Shown: one piece after another, positions 1-10,483 of the stretch
Numbering within the stretch: the first letter of the stretch is position 1
Layout of the letters: each line of letters begins with the position of its first letter
Source of the DNA: Emmonsiellopsis sp. PD_33
Taxonomy: Eukaryota; Ascomycota; Eurotiomycetes; Onygenales; Ajellomycetaceae
Assembly (NCBI GenBank): GCA_032988165.1
Contig: JANTQF010000364.1
Coordinates: 1-35,086, forward strand
DNA length: 35,086 nt
Reading direction: 5' to 3'
Made by a program: the position numbers and the translations under genes
The notes under the pieces: generated by a model
Databases searched by the model: none
Told to the model about the DNA's origin: nothing
Seen by the model: only the letters and a program-made list of their open reading frames with translations

Positions 1-128
1 CTCACTATCAGATTATCATTCTAAATAATTATATTATGTATGTTTTAGAAGTAGTTCTGCTGTAGCTTCTGAGAAAATATCTTTATATTCATAGTAGGCT
101 TCTGATATTACTAGCTTTTTATTTAGAA

Positions 129-632
129 TTATACTTCAAAAACATACTCAACCTCCCTCCCCCCCCTAAACGGCCCATGCGCAACATCCATCAACGCAAC
201 CTGCACCTTCCGCTTCCCCCTCCTCCACCGCTCCTCCGCACACCCCACGCAGTTGGGACAGTCACAGAGTGCTCGTCGTGGTGGGGAGGGGAGGCGTCGG
301 TCGCGGCGTTCGAGGTAGGGGCGGAACGGGCGCCGGCGGGGGTGGTGGTGGTTTTGGTTTTGGTTTTGGTTTTCGGGTGGAGGTGCAGGTGCAGGTGGAG
401 CGGGCTGTGGAGGGGGAGGGGTGACGGGACGCGGGGGCTCGTTTGGGGCGATTTGGATGATGAGGGGTTGTTGTTGTCGTTGTCGTTGTCGTTGTTGTTG
501 TCGTTGTTCTTGGGCGGGGGGTTGTGCTGGGGCTGCGGCTGGGGGTTGTTGGTGGTGCCGGTGTCGTCGTCGCCGGTGACGGCGGGGTAGGGGGGGTCCG
601 GGGAGGCAGAGGAGCTCGGCTAGGAGGCACAT
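129..632 (-). CDS. Hypothetical low-complexity protein, Cys-containing C-terminus
   Basis: I do not recognise this gene. The frame is open for 167 codons from the ATG at 632. It begins Met-Cys-Leu-Leu, then carries a His/Arg-rich stretch, Pro/Gln/Arg runs, a short Asn-Gln repeat from an AAAACC-like hexamer, and ends in a more ordinary tail with a CDCPNCVGC cysteine cluster followed by a basic segment. That tail and an AT-rich TATATATATA stretch about 130 nt upstream of the ATG (near 770-782) are the main arguments for coding. The frame continues upstream to 845, but that extension translates the AT repeat and is unlikely. Overlapping ORFs on both strands (177-590 plus, 262-720 minus) are composition artefacts. 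The Cys cluster could bind metal, but this is only a guess. Compare the ORF at the right edge of the window. Confidence 0.38.
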   Translation of the reverse strand: MCLLAELLCLPGPPLPRRHRRRRHRHHQQPPAAAPAQPPAQEQRQQQRQRQRQQQPLIIQIAPNEPPRPVTPPPPQPAPPAPAPPPENQNQNQNHHHPRRRPFRPYLERRDRRLPSPPRRALCDCPNCVGCAEERWRRGKRKVQVALMDVAHGPFRGGREVEYVFEV

Positions 633-2291
633 TTTGGCTGTGCTGTTGGGTTGGGGGTGGTGTGGTTGGGGTTGGGGGTGCGGATGTGGTGTGGTGTGGG
701 TTTCTTTCCAGTGAGGGCATGATGGGGGTGAGTTTGGGGGTGGGCGGGTTCTTTTGATTATGTATATGTATATATATATACCCCTATTCCCTTCTTGTTT
801 GCTATGTATGGTGAGTTTTTTTTTGCCATCTATGCTTGCTTCCATCTCATTTCATCGGCATGGTTGATATGTTTGTTTCAAAGCTAAGGTTTGTTTTCCA
901 TGCCAGCACATCCCATTCCATCCCATTGCATCGTTGTTGAATTTGACAGTCTAAGTCTAGTCTTGTGTGAGATGGTTCTAAATTCTTGTGAGGGTTTTTT
1001 TCTTTCTTGGAAATATGTCAAGTTTGACAAAATCTGTAGTTTTGACTACAGGGTGAGTGATGGGATTGATGTGGCATTGTATGCCCCTGAAACCCCCTGA
1101 TCTGCCTGTCATCAGACAGCCGCCAACTCCTATTTATTCTGGCAGCATATGTATCCGCTCTTGCTTGTGTTGTGTCACTTCCTGACTTTCTAGACTTAGA
1201 TTGGGAATGTCATGGCAAAGCCTTGTCCCTAGCTATGTAGTTAGAGTGGACGTCCGTATATTCTTTGCTACTGGGATTGGCCGGTTTGATGTTTGCATAT
1301 TTAGGGAGTAACTTTGCAAGTAGTAGTTAAATCAAATATAGCCAGTAGGCAAGCAAGTAAGCAAGCAAGCAGGCAAACAGATAGGATAAAGAGGGAGAGT
1401 GTTTCTTTTTCAGCTTTTTCTTTCTATTCTTCCGGTTTTTTTTGTGTGTGTGGGGGGGGCGGTCCCTATATATATATTTAGGAGAGTTGAGTCTAGGTGT
1501 ACCAACCATTATGCATACCCCATAGCAAGGCATAATATGTATCTCCAAGTCCAAAACTTACATATCCTATTGTTACCTATAGCCATTAAACCCAAGGCTA
1601 TATCTTCTTATCATAGCTAACTAGTTAACTAGTTTATAACAGCTTAGGCTCGGACTTATATGTCTACAAGAAAGCAGGAGGTATATTATTCCCCTATCTA
1701 TATTGTGCTTCCTACTATGGTCCTGCCGTAGCCTGCAGGGAAGACACTCCAGTACAGGAAACGGTTTATATATAAATACTAGTGGTTTCTGGGTGGTTTG
1801 TCTAGTTACTATGTTAACTGGTTGTAAAAGAGTTGGTGAGAACCAATGTGAGGTATGCTAGGTGTAGTTAACTAGCCCTAAGACCTGCCATCATACAGAG
1901 GAGTGAGGTTGTCATGCTTGTTCTCCCAATCAACTGTTCGCAACATTTGCCGCTAACAAGCGATATTATTCTGAATAAAATAAGTTAGAGATAGGTAGGT
2001 ATGCTTGAACATGGTAGTACATATGGATGTAGAGTGCATTTCTATTCTGATATTCGTATGGTATCTAGACATAAAATCCCATCAAACCAACCACCACAAC
2101 GCAGCAAAAAAACACCAGACAAAAGAACTCCCAAAGAGAAAACTATATATAACCAACCAACAAAAGGCCATTCCGTCTATCGTACATACATCGCAACAAA
2201 GATTAAATAAGTTTTTTTATACAAAAAAAAAAGAAAAAAAAGGGGGATCCCGCCACAAAAACAAAACATGTTATATAATACAATCGCCAAA
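633..2291. other. Intergenic spacer with simple repeats, no gene seen
   Basis: About 1.66 kb with no supportable coding region. It holds an AT microsatellite near 765-782, a GCAA-type tetranucleotide run near 1346-1378, a perfect 16-bp palindrome at 1619-1634, several TAGTTAACTAG-like fragments further right, and an A-rich tract near 2220-2244. The right end should contain the 3' UTR of the minus-strand helicase gene. The short ORFs here (891-1100, 1399-1620, 2005-2421) look random or overlap the helicase end. Confidence 0.6.
1619..1634. repeat. Perfect 16-bp palindrome
   Basis: AACTAGTTAACTAGTT equals its own reverse complement and is also two direct copies of the 8-bp palindrome AACTAGTT. 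Related GTTAAC-containing fragments lie near 1805-1870. No function is implied. Confidence 0.7.
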
Positions 2292-4217
2292 TCAAATCAA
2301 AGCTTTCCCCCTAAACATCGCCTCCCTTACCTCCTTCACAACATCTTTCCGATCCTTCTTGCCCACAAGCACAATACCCCTCCCTCTCCTGCCCATCCGC
2401 CCCGTCCGACCCAGTCTGTGAATAAAGTCAATGGTCGTATGGGGTACGTTATACAACAACACTGTCCGCACAGCAACGGTATCGATACCCCTGGATCCCA
2501 AATCCGTCGTAACAAGCACCTTGGTATTAGGTAGGCGCTGACCCAGTGACTCGGGATCCTGGGCGAAGGGGACAGAACTCGCAGACCAGAATTGCTTCCT
2601 CAGGCGATGCGCCTGTTGAACTTCCTCGACGGTGGGAGGCGGTTTGGCGACGGAGAACTCGGCGAGGATCTCCGCCTGGCGCTTATCGGGTGTATCGCGC
2701 GAGAGCGCGACGGCGTCGATACCCTTTTCGACGAGGAAGTTGGTGACTTCTTCGGTTGTTTCGCGCTCGTTGACGAAGACCATTAGGTGTTTTGACTCCT
2801 CGCGGGGGGAGGGGAGGCCGGAGATGTCGGAGGAGTTGCCTGCTTTCCCCAGCGACCAGATGATGTCGGCTAGGGCGAGCTTTTTGTTGCCGCGGTATGG
2901 GTCCTTGTCGACGTCGACGACGCCGAGTTGGACGCGGCGGGGGATGGCGTGTAGGTTAGGTGTGACGAGACGTTTGATGTCGGGGAAGTTCTTTTCCATG
3001 TATGAGTTTAGGCTCCGGGGGATGGTGGCGGAGCAGAGTATTAATTGTTTTAGGGACGGGGATGTCTTTTCGATTATTGTGGATGTGAGGGGAGAGAAAG
3101 AACGGTCGAGGAGGGAATCGGCCTCGTCGATTATGAGGTGGTTGACGCGGCTGAGGATATATGGGTTTGTTTTGGCAATGGAGGTGAGGAGATGGGGGGT
3201 GGAGACGAGTATATCGATTCCTCCTCGCATGAAGAGGCTGTTTGTAATTCTCCGAGGGGAGTAGGAGGACGAGATGAGGGCCGTACGGAATTTGATAGAG
3301 TGAGAGAGCGTCTTCACAAGCTTTCCAACCTGCTCGACCAGTTCTGACGTAGGGACAAGAATGATAGCCTTGGGGCGAGCGACATTTGTATGCTCGGGCG
3401 TGGTCATCTCAGGAGATTCGAGCTCAAACACATTCTTCCCCTTCTTTTCCTCATCCTCCGCCTCTTGTTTTTCCTTCTCCATCGCCTCTGTCTCTTTCTG
3501 TTCAATCTCGGCGCGTTTGATCCAGTTCAATATTGGGAGGAGGTAGGCCAGAGTTTTGCCAGACCCTGTCTCCGCAGCAAGCAGGAACTGATCAAATTCG
3601 TGAACCACATCCTCCTCCTCCTCCGGCTTCTTCTTTTTCTTATCTGGCTTCGTAAGAGTTGGCTTGAGTAATGCTGGGATTGCCACACGTTGAATTGGCG
3701 TTGGGGTGATGTCTGTAAGGCCCGCCAGAGCATTTTCGTAGACAGCCTGCTCGACGCTGGGCAGCATCCCGAACTGCTCAAAGGCGGTGATCTCTGCGAT
3801 CTTCTCCTTGATGGCATTCCGGCGATTATATGGAACGTCCGCAAGGGCGACTTGCATCTTCAGGGCGCGGAATAACGAACCCTCCTTTTTCTTCGCCAGA
3901 GTCTGTTCTTTGTCGCTCCCGGTTCTTTTCAGTTCGGCGGCCGATCTGGTTCTTGGGGTGTCGAGAAGCCGCGCGCGGGTCTGGTTCATGCCTCCAAAGG
4001 GGGTGTTCTTGAAGGTAGGCGCGGGTCGCTTCGTCTTCCCCGAGGCCTTGGGAGATCTAGCGACGTTCGAGGTCAGGGCCATGCGGGCTGGTTTGCGATG
4101 GGTGTGCAGGCCGCCAGCATAGCGGACCTGCTGCAGGGGCAGGGAGACGGCAGGGCGGGAGCCCCACGTAACGGCTCTCATCTCGCACCGCAGACACACG
4201 GAGGAGAGGGGAGACAT
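2292..4217 (-). CDS. MRH4: Mitochondrial DEAD-box ATP-dependent RNA helicase, MRH4 family
   Basis: Single-exon gene of 641 residues with both RecA-like helicase lobes. Visible motifs: Q-motif-like TPTPIQ (about 171-176), Walker A AETGSGKT (215-222), motif Ia-like PTSELVEQ (289-296), STPH (339-342), DEAD (364-367), SAT (396-398), MVFVNE (479-484), motif V TDLGSRGID (571-579) and motif VI HRLGRTGR (600-607). The first 60 or so residues are Arg-rich with almost no acidic residues, as expected of a mitochondrial presequence. An acidic/Lys-rich insert (about 232-265) sits between motifs I and Ia, and a second insert before motif V; variable inserts of this kind suit MRH4 better than core DEAD-box proteins. 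In yeast Mrh4 acts in assembly of the mitochondrial large ribosomal subunit. It is divergent from the BUD4-like gene across 675 nt. Confidence 0.88.
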   Translation of the reverse strand: MSPLSSVCLRCEMRAVTWGSRPAVSLPLQQVRYAGGLHTHRKPARMALTSNVARSPKASGKTKRPAPTFKNTPFGGMNQTRARLLDTPRTRSAAELKRTGSDKEQTLAKKKEGSLFRALKMQVALADVPYNRRNAIKEKIAEITAFEQFGMLPSVEQAVYENALAGLTDITPTPIQRVAIPALLKPTLTKPDKKKKKPEEEEDVVHEFDQFLLAAETGSGKTLAYLLPILNWIKRAEIEQKETEAMEKEKQEAEDEEKKGKNVFELESPEMTTPEHTNVARPKAIILVPTSELVEQVGKLVKTLSHSIKFRTALISSSYSPRRITNSLFMRGGIDILVSTPHLLTSIAKTNPYILSRVNHLIIDEADSLLDRSFSPLTSTIIEKTSPSLKQLILCSATIPRSLNSYMEKNFPDIKRLVTPNLHAIPRRVQLGVVDVDKDPYRGNKKLALADIIWSLGKAGNSSDISGLPSPREESKHLMVFVNERETTEEVTNFLVEKGIDAVALSRDTPDKRQAEILAEFSVAKPPPTVEEVQQAHRLRKQFWSASSVPFAQDPESLGQRLPNTKVLVTTDLGSRGIDTVAVRTVLLYNVPHTTIDFIHRLGRTGRMGRRGRGIVLVGKKDRKDVVKEVREAMFRGKALI

Positions 4218-4892
4218 TGGGGGAGACTGGGGGGGTGCGGCGGAGTGACGTTGGGAGATGATGCCGGGCAGAAAATAGAAAATTTAAAGATGGGAGCCAG
4301 GCAGATCCAGCGATGGCGCTAGGCCGCATCGGGCTGGTTGCCGCGGCGACGGGCGCGCTCGGGCCATCAACACGGGACTGCGGCTCCGCGGGCCCCAAAA
4401 CGGGCATAAAAGAACCCACCACAACCACACCCTCCTCTCCCCACAACAGACTCCCTGCGATAGACAGCCTCCCCTCGCCGCGTTGTCCTCTCTGCTACGG
4501 CTTGCGCGGTCTCCGTCGTCCCTGCCAGCTTCTCTTCACGTCGTTCTTTGTGTTTCTTCTACGTTGTGCTCTGTTTACTTGCGCTTGTTGTGGCGGCTGC
4601 TTTATCTATCTCAACAAAGATACGGCCCGCTCAAAGAACAATATCCTTCTTTCGCGTGCAATTCCCCATCGAGGGTTGGCTTCCCGGGATTGGCTATTGC
4701 TGTGCCACTCTATATCGGTGCTCGAGGTATGATCTTACCGTCCGTCAGATCCCATTGCGGTGTTGTTTGTTTGGCTACGCCCCGATCCCGCCGATGCGTT
4801 GTTTGCGCTAGACCGCCGACTAACTGATCGACGATGGACGGACAGATTCAATTCTTCGTTTTGACAAGGCGCGCGTCTGTCGTCACTGAAAG
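4218..4892. promoter_or_regulatory. Divergent promoter between MRH4 and BUD4-like genes
   Basis: 675 nt separate the two start codons. The stretch has a reverse CCAAT element (ATTGG at 4689-4693) and is pyrimidine-rich on the plus strand over about 4430-4620. Several upstream ATGs for the plus gene occur (4313, 4483, 4548). A possible 5' UTR intron runs 4727-4845: donor GAG|GTATGA, branch-like GACTAACTGA, acceptor GGACAG. If used, it removes the nearest upstream ATGs before the BUD4 start. Confidence 0.5.
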
Positions 4893-7800
4893 ATGGCAAG
4901 TGGACAGCGTCCTCTGTCTGAGTTGAGCCCCGTGGCTCAGCGCAGAAACTCTCCGAGCTGGAATCAGCGTAGTAAGGTAACTATGGTTTCTCTCGTTGGA
5001 TGTCTCCCCCTACAACGGACACAAACTAACAACACGTAAAGACCTCGACCAAAGGCGATTCGTCGCCGCTCGACTCATCTCCCTTCACCTCATCTAATTC
5101 TCCACGGCTGTTTTGGAAGGGCCGGGAGACGGCTTCTCCAAACAGACTAAACTCGGAAAATAGAAGCCCCTATGACCCTGATGTCACGGTTACTCCCTCA
5201 AAGAGGTCTTCAATCGAAAACTTAAAACGCGCCTCGCGTGTTAAAAACAGCATGATGTTCGCCCGCGAGCACAACCAGGAATATGATCCTGCCCAAGTCC
5301 AGGTCTTGGAGCGTCCCCTAGCCAGTGGGAGACCACTCAGTACACAGTTCAGAGACAATTCCAAGGAACCGAACGCTGTGGATGCCAGACGCCAATTGCC
5401 CTCTCAGTCATCCTCCCCCACCAAACAGAGCCCTTATGGACTCAACCGCGACTCTGCGAACACAACACCAATCGCCCCCAAGATTGGTAGTACGTTTTCT
5501 CCCAGCTCCCCAAGCAGGCCCCAATCATCGCCCAGCAAGTCTTCGATGACAAAGGGAGGGCGATTTGGCAACAAGAACGCGTTCGATCCCGAGAATGAAA
5601 TTTGGTCTGATCACGACGATACAGGCATGGAATCTGAAACCCCTGGCCGTCGTCACATGCATCGCCAAACCAAAAGTGTGACTTTTGACGCTGCACCGCC
5701 TCAAATTAATGAATATGAAATGACCACGCCAGACCCGTCCTCTGCCGCCTCTAGTTCGCGTGAGGGTAGTTATGATTCCGCCGATATGGATGAAGAGAGC
5801 TTCGACCGTGGCTCCTTCCTGGGCGAAGACAGCTTTGACGCGTCTTTGGAGGACACGGAGAAAACACCCGTTGTTTTGCCTGAGGACTGGCGGTTCATGA
5901 GCCCTGACAGAGCCAGCGACGACTTGGTGGATGGGGAAGATGACCCTTTCACTGAAGATTACGGCAGCCCGGGTCCTGCGGTGAGACCATCATCCTCACA
6001 AGAATCGAGGTCGTTCGAATCGCGTGTTGAGTCTCTTGACTCCAATGGCGATCACCGTCCCTTGCCTCCTTTGCCGCCCTCCAACACTGAGCCGACCACT
6101 CCCGACCATAAAAATACACTAGCCGCCGCGATGGAACGCGCAAGCACCGGCTCTCGTAGTTTACCTTCTTCCATGAGCCCTGCCTCCTACTCAAAATCCG
6201 ATATTAATGGGATGGGTCGCGCATCTATGTCGCTCGAGGACAGACTTCGTCTCATGATGGTGAACGACCACGAACGCTCCCCAGAAGCAGAGAGACAGCG
6301 CGAGCGGAGGATGAGACGTGCCGGCGTAAAAGACAAGACCCCTGAACGTGACGTAGAGAGCAAGCAGGCGCCCAGCGACACACCCAGTCCCCGGCAAGAC
6401 AGTTCGCCATTCAACCCACAGGTCACACCTCCACACATTTCAAGAGAATCCATCCTGCGCAACATTAGGAATCATAATAATGACGAAGAAGAGGATTTCT
6501 CGTCGCCACTTCGCAGTTCCAGCCCTCGGTTCCATACTCCTCTGGACCCTGATGTTCCAATCCCGTCTATGGAGACAGACGATCACGAAGTCATGATAAA
6601 AGAAGAAGGTGACGAAGATGATGACATTTATGGTATCCCTGAGTATTACTCTCAGCATGAAATCGATGAACCTGATGTCGGATCAGATTACGACAACGGA
6701 GAGGGAGACAGCCATGAAAACGATTACTCCGACGCACAGGATGCCTACGGCCAACACCGTTTTGATTCAGTGGAGGCCACGGAGGACCAAAGCACACCTG
6801 TGCCACAAAGCCCTGAGCACCCTGAGCACCCTGAGGCACTGGACCAGAATTCTGAACTGAAACGCCTCTCTCTTTCTGGACTTTCTAGCATCGGAGCAGA
6901 ACATCACTCAGAGTTTGAATTGGGTTCTTATGTTGACCAGTCGTCGACGGTTGCGGAGCCCACGAAAGTTGTTCCTACTTTGGATATGAATTCAATCCGC
7001 AACTCTCTTCAACGCCCAGAAACCCCAGACGGACAAGGGAGCCAGGGGTCCCGCAGTGTTTACGATGATGGCTGCGATGAGCCTTCGACACCCGAATCAG
7101 TTATCCGCCACCCTGTTGACGAAATGTCTCCTGTTGGAGACTTCCTTGCCGTTCCAGAGCCCATTGCTACCATCAAGGCTTCTGGAGGTAGCCTCAAGAC
7201 TAAACCTTCCCTCACTCCTCTAGACGTGCAAGAAATGGCGGCAACACGCCGCAAGGTAAGTGGTCAGGAACCGCGTGTAGCATCTATATCAGAACAACAC
7301 GAACCTGCAGAACATACGGAAAGTTCTGGCTCGTCTATCCAGCCGCCTCTGGCACTAAACCTACCGCCCGGCCACGACAAACGTCAAAGCTCTCTCGTGA
7401 AACTTGACCTCCCAGTGAGCCCCAGCGACGAAGGCCTTGGATTTGGACTGGACCTGGAATTTGACCGCGTTATTGAGGCCCAAAAGGTTGCGTTTGACCA
7501 TTTCATTTCCCAGCAATCTCGTTACAACACCGTGATGAGTTACAACCCCACGAACCCACAAAATTCAGGTTTCAACAACTTGATGACCCCTGAAAACATT
7601 GGACCCCTCTCGCCAGATGGCCACATTGCTAACGATATACCCGTCAAACAGAGAGGTTATCTCATGCGGCAAAACACCAAGGTTATTGTCGCAAGCAGCC
7701 GCCAGCACGATGACGCAAGCCCCCCTGGGTCAGCAGGCGAGGCTGATCCTAGAGGCACCAAATCCGCCGGGTGTTCACCCCGAAAACCTAGCCAACAAAC

Positions 7801-9504
7801 TTGGACGACGGAGCCTTGGAACGGGAAAGCGCGCCGACAGAGCATCAAGATGGCTGGTGGGATGCCGAAGAAGAAACCCGTTGGTGGCCCCGTCCCGCCA
7901 TTGCCAGGACATGAAAGCAATTCGAAGGAAGAACTTGGTAGTGTCGAGGAATCCGAACCCCAAGGTGCTGAGGAGCTTGAGGAGGGTGAAGAACGAGGAC
8001 GACTTTTTGTCAAGGTCGTCGGGGTTAAAGACTTGGACTTGCCCTTGGCTCGCGGTATGTACCCTGTTGTCTTTATATCACGATTTACTAATTTCGATTT
8101 CAGGCGAACGGTTCAACTTCGCCCTTACCCTTGACAACGGTCTCCACTGTGTGACAACTTCGTGGCTTGAGCTTGGAAAATCGGCACCGATTGGCCAGGA
8201 GTTTGAACTGGTTGTTTTGAACGAACTCGAATTCCAGTTAACGCTTCAAATGAAGGTTGAGGAGCCAAAGCCTAAACCAGCTCAGTCTGTAGCGTCATCT
8301 CCGGGGAAATCATTGAAATCGCATAAGGGTAACGCGTTCAGCCGTGTCTTCGCGTCCCCCAAGAAGCGGAAGGAGCTGGAACTGCGTCAACAGCTGGAGG
8401 CCCAGCAACTCAAGCAGCAGAAGGCCGAGGAGAAGGCGTTGGCTGCAAAGGCTAATCCCTGGGATGCCCTTCGTCCTCTCATTGCCAAGGATGGTAGCTT
8501 CGCTCGCGCTTATGTTTCCTTGAGCGATTATGAGCAACCTGCTTTCGGCCGGCCGCTCACCGTTGATGTGACTTGCTTTAACGAGTGGGCTACGGACCCC
8601 GTTAACAACTCGAAGAGCAAGAGAACACCCGCTGTAGCTGCACAGCGTCCCCCTTACCAAATAGGAAGTTTGGAGCTCCAGCTTCTCTACGTCCCGAAAC
8701 CTAAGGGTGCAACTGACGACGACATGCCAAAGAGCATGAATGCCTGTATCCGAGAAATGAGGGAGGCTGACAATACTGCTGCAAGATCTTGGGAAGGATT
8801 TTTGTCTCAACAGGGTGGAGATTGCCCGGTATGTCCTCCCACAACTGTTTTTTTTTTTTTCTTTTGTTCACCCGACCTTTTTCGGCTAATAGTGTTTTTA
8901 GTACTGGCGCCGGCGTTACTTTAAGCTTCAAGGTTCGAAGCTGACTGCGTACCACGAAACCACTCGCCAACCCCGTGCCACAATCAACCTCGCGAAAGCC
9001 GCTAAACTTATCGACGATAAGTCAACACTGACTCAAAAGGAGACATCCGCGAGAGGAGGCCGTCGACGCAAATCAGCCTTCGCAGAGGAAGAAGAGGGCT
9101 ACATGTTTGTGGAAGAAGGTTTCCGCATCCGATTTGGCAACGGCGAGGTCATCGACTTTTATGCTGATAGCGCTGCCGAGAAAGATGGCTGGATGGTTGT
9201 TCTTGCTGAAACGGTTGGCAAGGGGTATGCAGCTGGATCGGGACAGCCTAAGGCTTGGACTGAACTTGTTCTTAAACGAGAACGGAGTCTTGGAATCAAG
9301 AGAGAGCAGGTTGATCGTCAGATGGGCCAAGCGCTCCTCCCGCCACCAGCTCCGAAGAAAGACACTTTCGGCCCACCATTAAACAAGCCACAGCCCCCTG
9401 TGCCCGCCCCTGCTCCCAAGTCCAAGCATCAGCATAACCTTTCCCAGCCAGAGGCGGGTAAACATGGAGCCCGTCACCAAAAATCACGCTCGTTGATCTT
9501 TTAA
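4893..9504 (+). CDS. BUD4: BUD4/anillin-like bud-site selection and septation protein
   Basis: Four exons: 4893-4976, 5042-8054, 8104-8828 and 8902-9504, giving 1474 residues. Each junction keeps frame: donor GTAACT with CTAAC branch, donor GTATGT with a TACTAAT-like branch, donor GTATGT with a GCTAAT branch. Residues 1 to about 1010 are Ser/Pro/Asp-rich, apparently disordered, and rich in SP/TP sites that cyclin-dependent kinases favour. An anillin-homology/C2-like part starts near 1020 (VKVVGVKDLDLPLARG), a charged Gln/Glu/Lys helix lies near 1118-1145, and a pleckstrin-homology domain spans about 1262-1390, opening WEGFLSQ and CPYWRRRYFKLQG. In fungi Bud4 is a septin-associated cortical scaffold for axial budding or septum formation. 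The start was chosen because the next in-frame ATG (5252) would discard a well-spliced, coding-like exon. Confidence 0.9.
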
Positions 9505-10483
9505 ACGAAACGGTTCTTGATAGACTGGTTTCTTGTTTGAATGTGACGCTCGCACATACCTACTTCATTTCGAACTTTTTGTCTCATGCTGGCCCTGAGT
9601 TTTATCTGGACTTCTTTGAACTTTTTCCCTATTTGACTGGCCGTTTCTTTCATTTGTCTTTTTTTTTTATGTTCTTGAATTTACTGTTGGCTACGAGCGA
9701 GACCACTTTTTTTGCTTTAATCTACCAATTCGTTTCTCCCTTTTCCTTTTCTCTCCAGACATCCTCCTCCCTTTTGTTACCCTTTTTGCGCGTTTTGTTG
9801 TTGCGAAAACGAAGATGGGATTGAGACTATTGATTGAAACCCGACTAACCAACTAACCAGCCCACACGCATACATGAAAAATGTCAACAGTGAGATGTCT
9901 GAACGAGTATCATGCGTCCGCTTCTGTTTTGCTGCTGTTGCCCTCTCTGCTGCCACTTCCTGCCTTTTCTTTGTTTGTTCTTATTTCTTGTACTGTACTT
10001 TCCTCCCCTTTTTTTGATTTGATGAGTTGGTAATGTGATGATAATTGATTGACTGGAATGAAATCTGTAAGCTTTTTTTCTCTCGCTCTTTTCCTTCTTG
10101 TCTTTTCGGGTTTATTGTATGTATGTTGGCTTTTAGGATGTTAAAGATGAGAACTTTTTCTTTCTTAAGGGTTTTTTTGAAGTAGGATAGCCTGTAGGAA
10201 GGATGTGGGGATTGTGGGTATGGGATATCCACGGCCTGGGAGTCATGATACATAGGACGTAGGATAGTAGATTTAGGTTGTCGCGGTAGGGTGGGTAGGT
10301 GGGTGACATTCCTCAAATGTGATCTACACATAGGCTTTTTCCCCCCCTTTCTTTCTCGTCTAAACCTCCTCCGTCTATATACATATAGGACAAGAGAGAT
10401 CAGTCAAGGTATATACAACAGCAGACATGTCCTTCTCTTTGTTATAATTACTATCCATCAATAAGACAAAAACAAAAAAGGAA
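9505..10483. other. Convergent 3' intergenic region
   Basis: 979 nt between the tail-to-tail BUD4-like and PUS1 genes. It is strongly T-rich on the plus strand for the first 600 nt and then mixed; it should hold both 3' UTRs. The ORFs at 9537-9824 and 9981-10331 are low-complexity translations of these tracts and are not called. Confidence 0.6.

Noticed and set aside
2001..2534. Plus-strand ORFs over the 3' end of the MRH4 gene
   Set aside because: They are antisense shadows of the helicase C-terminus or low-complexity Lys/Gln translations of A-rich DNA.
4313..4827. Plus-strand ORFs of 87-139 codons upstream of the BUD4-like start
   Set aside because: Three overlapping frames are open over the same GC-rich promoter DNA, none has a family signature, and they lie where the 5' UTR is expected.
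7252..7262. Perfect AAG|GTAAGT splice donor inside BUD4 exon 2
   Set aside because: The frame stays open across it with the same disordered Ser/Pro/Glu composition on both sides, so no intron is needed.
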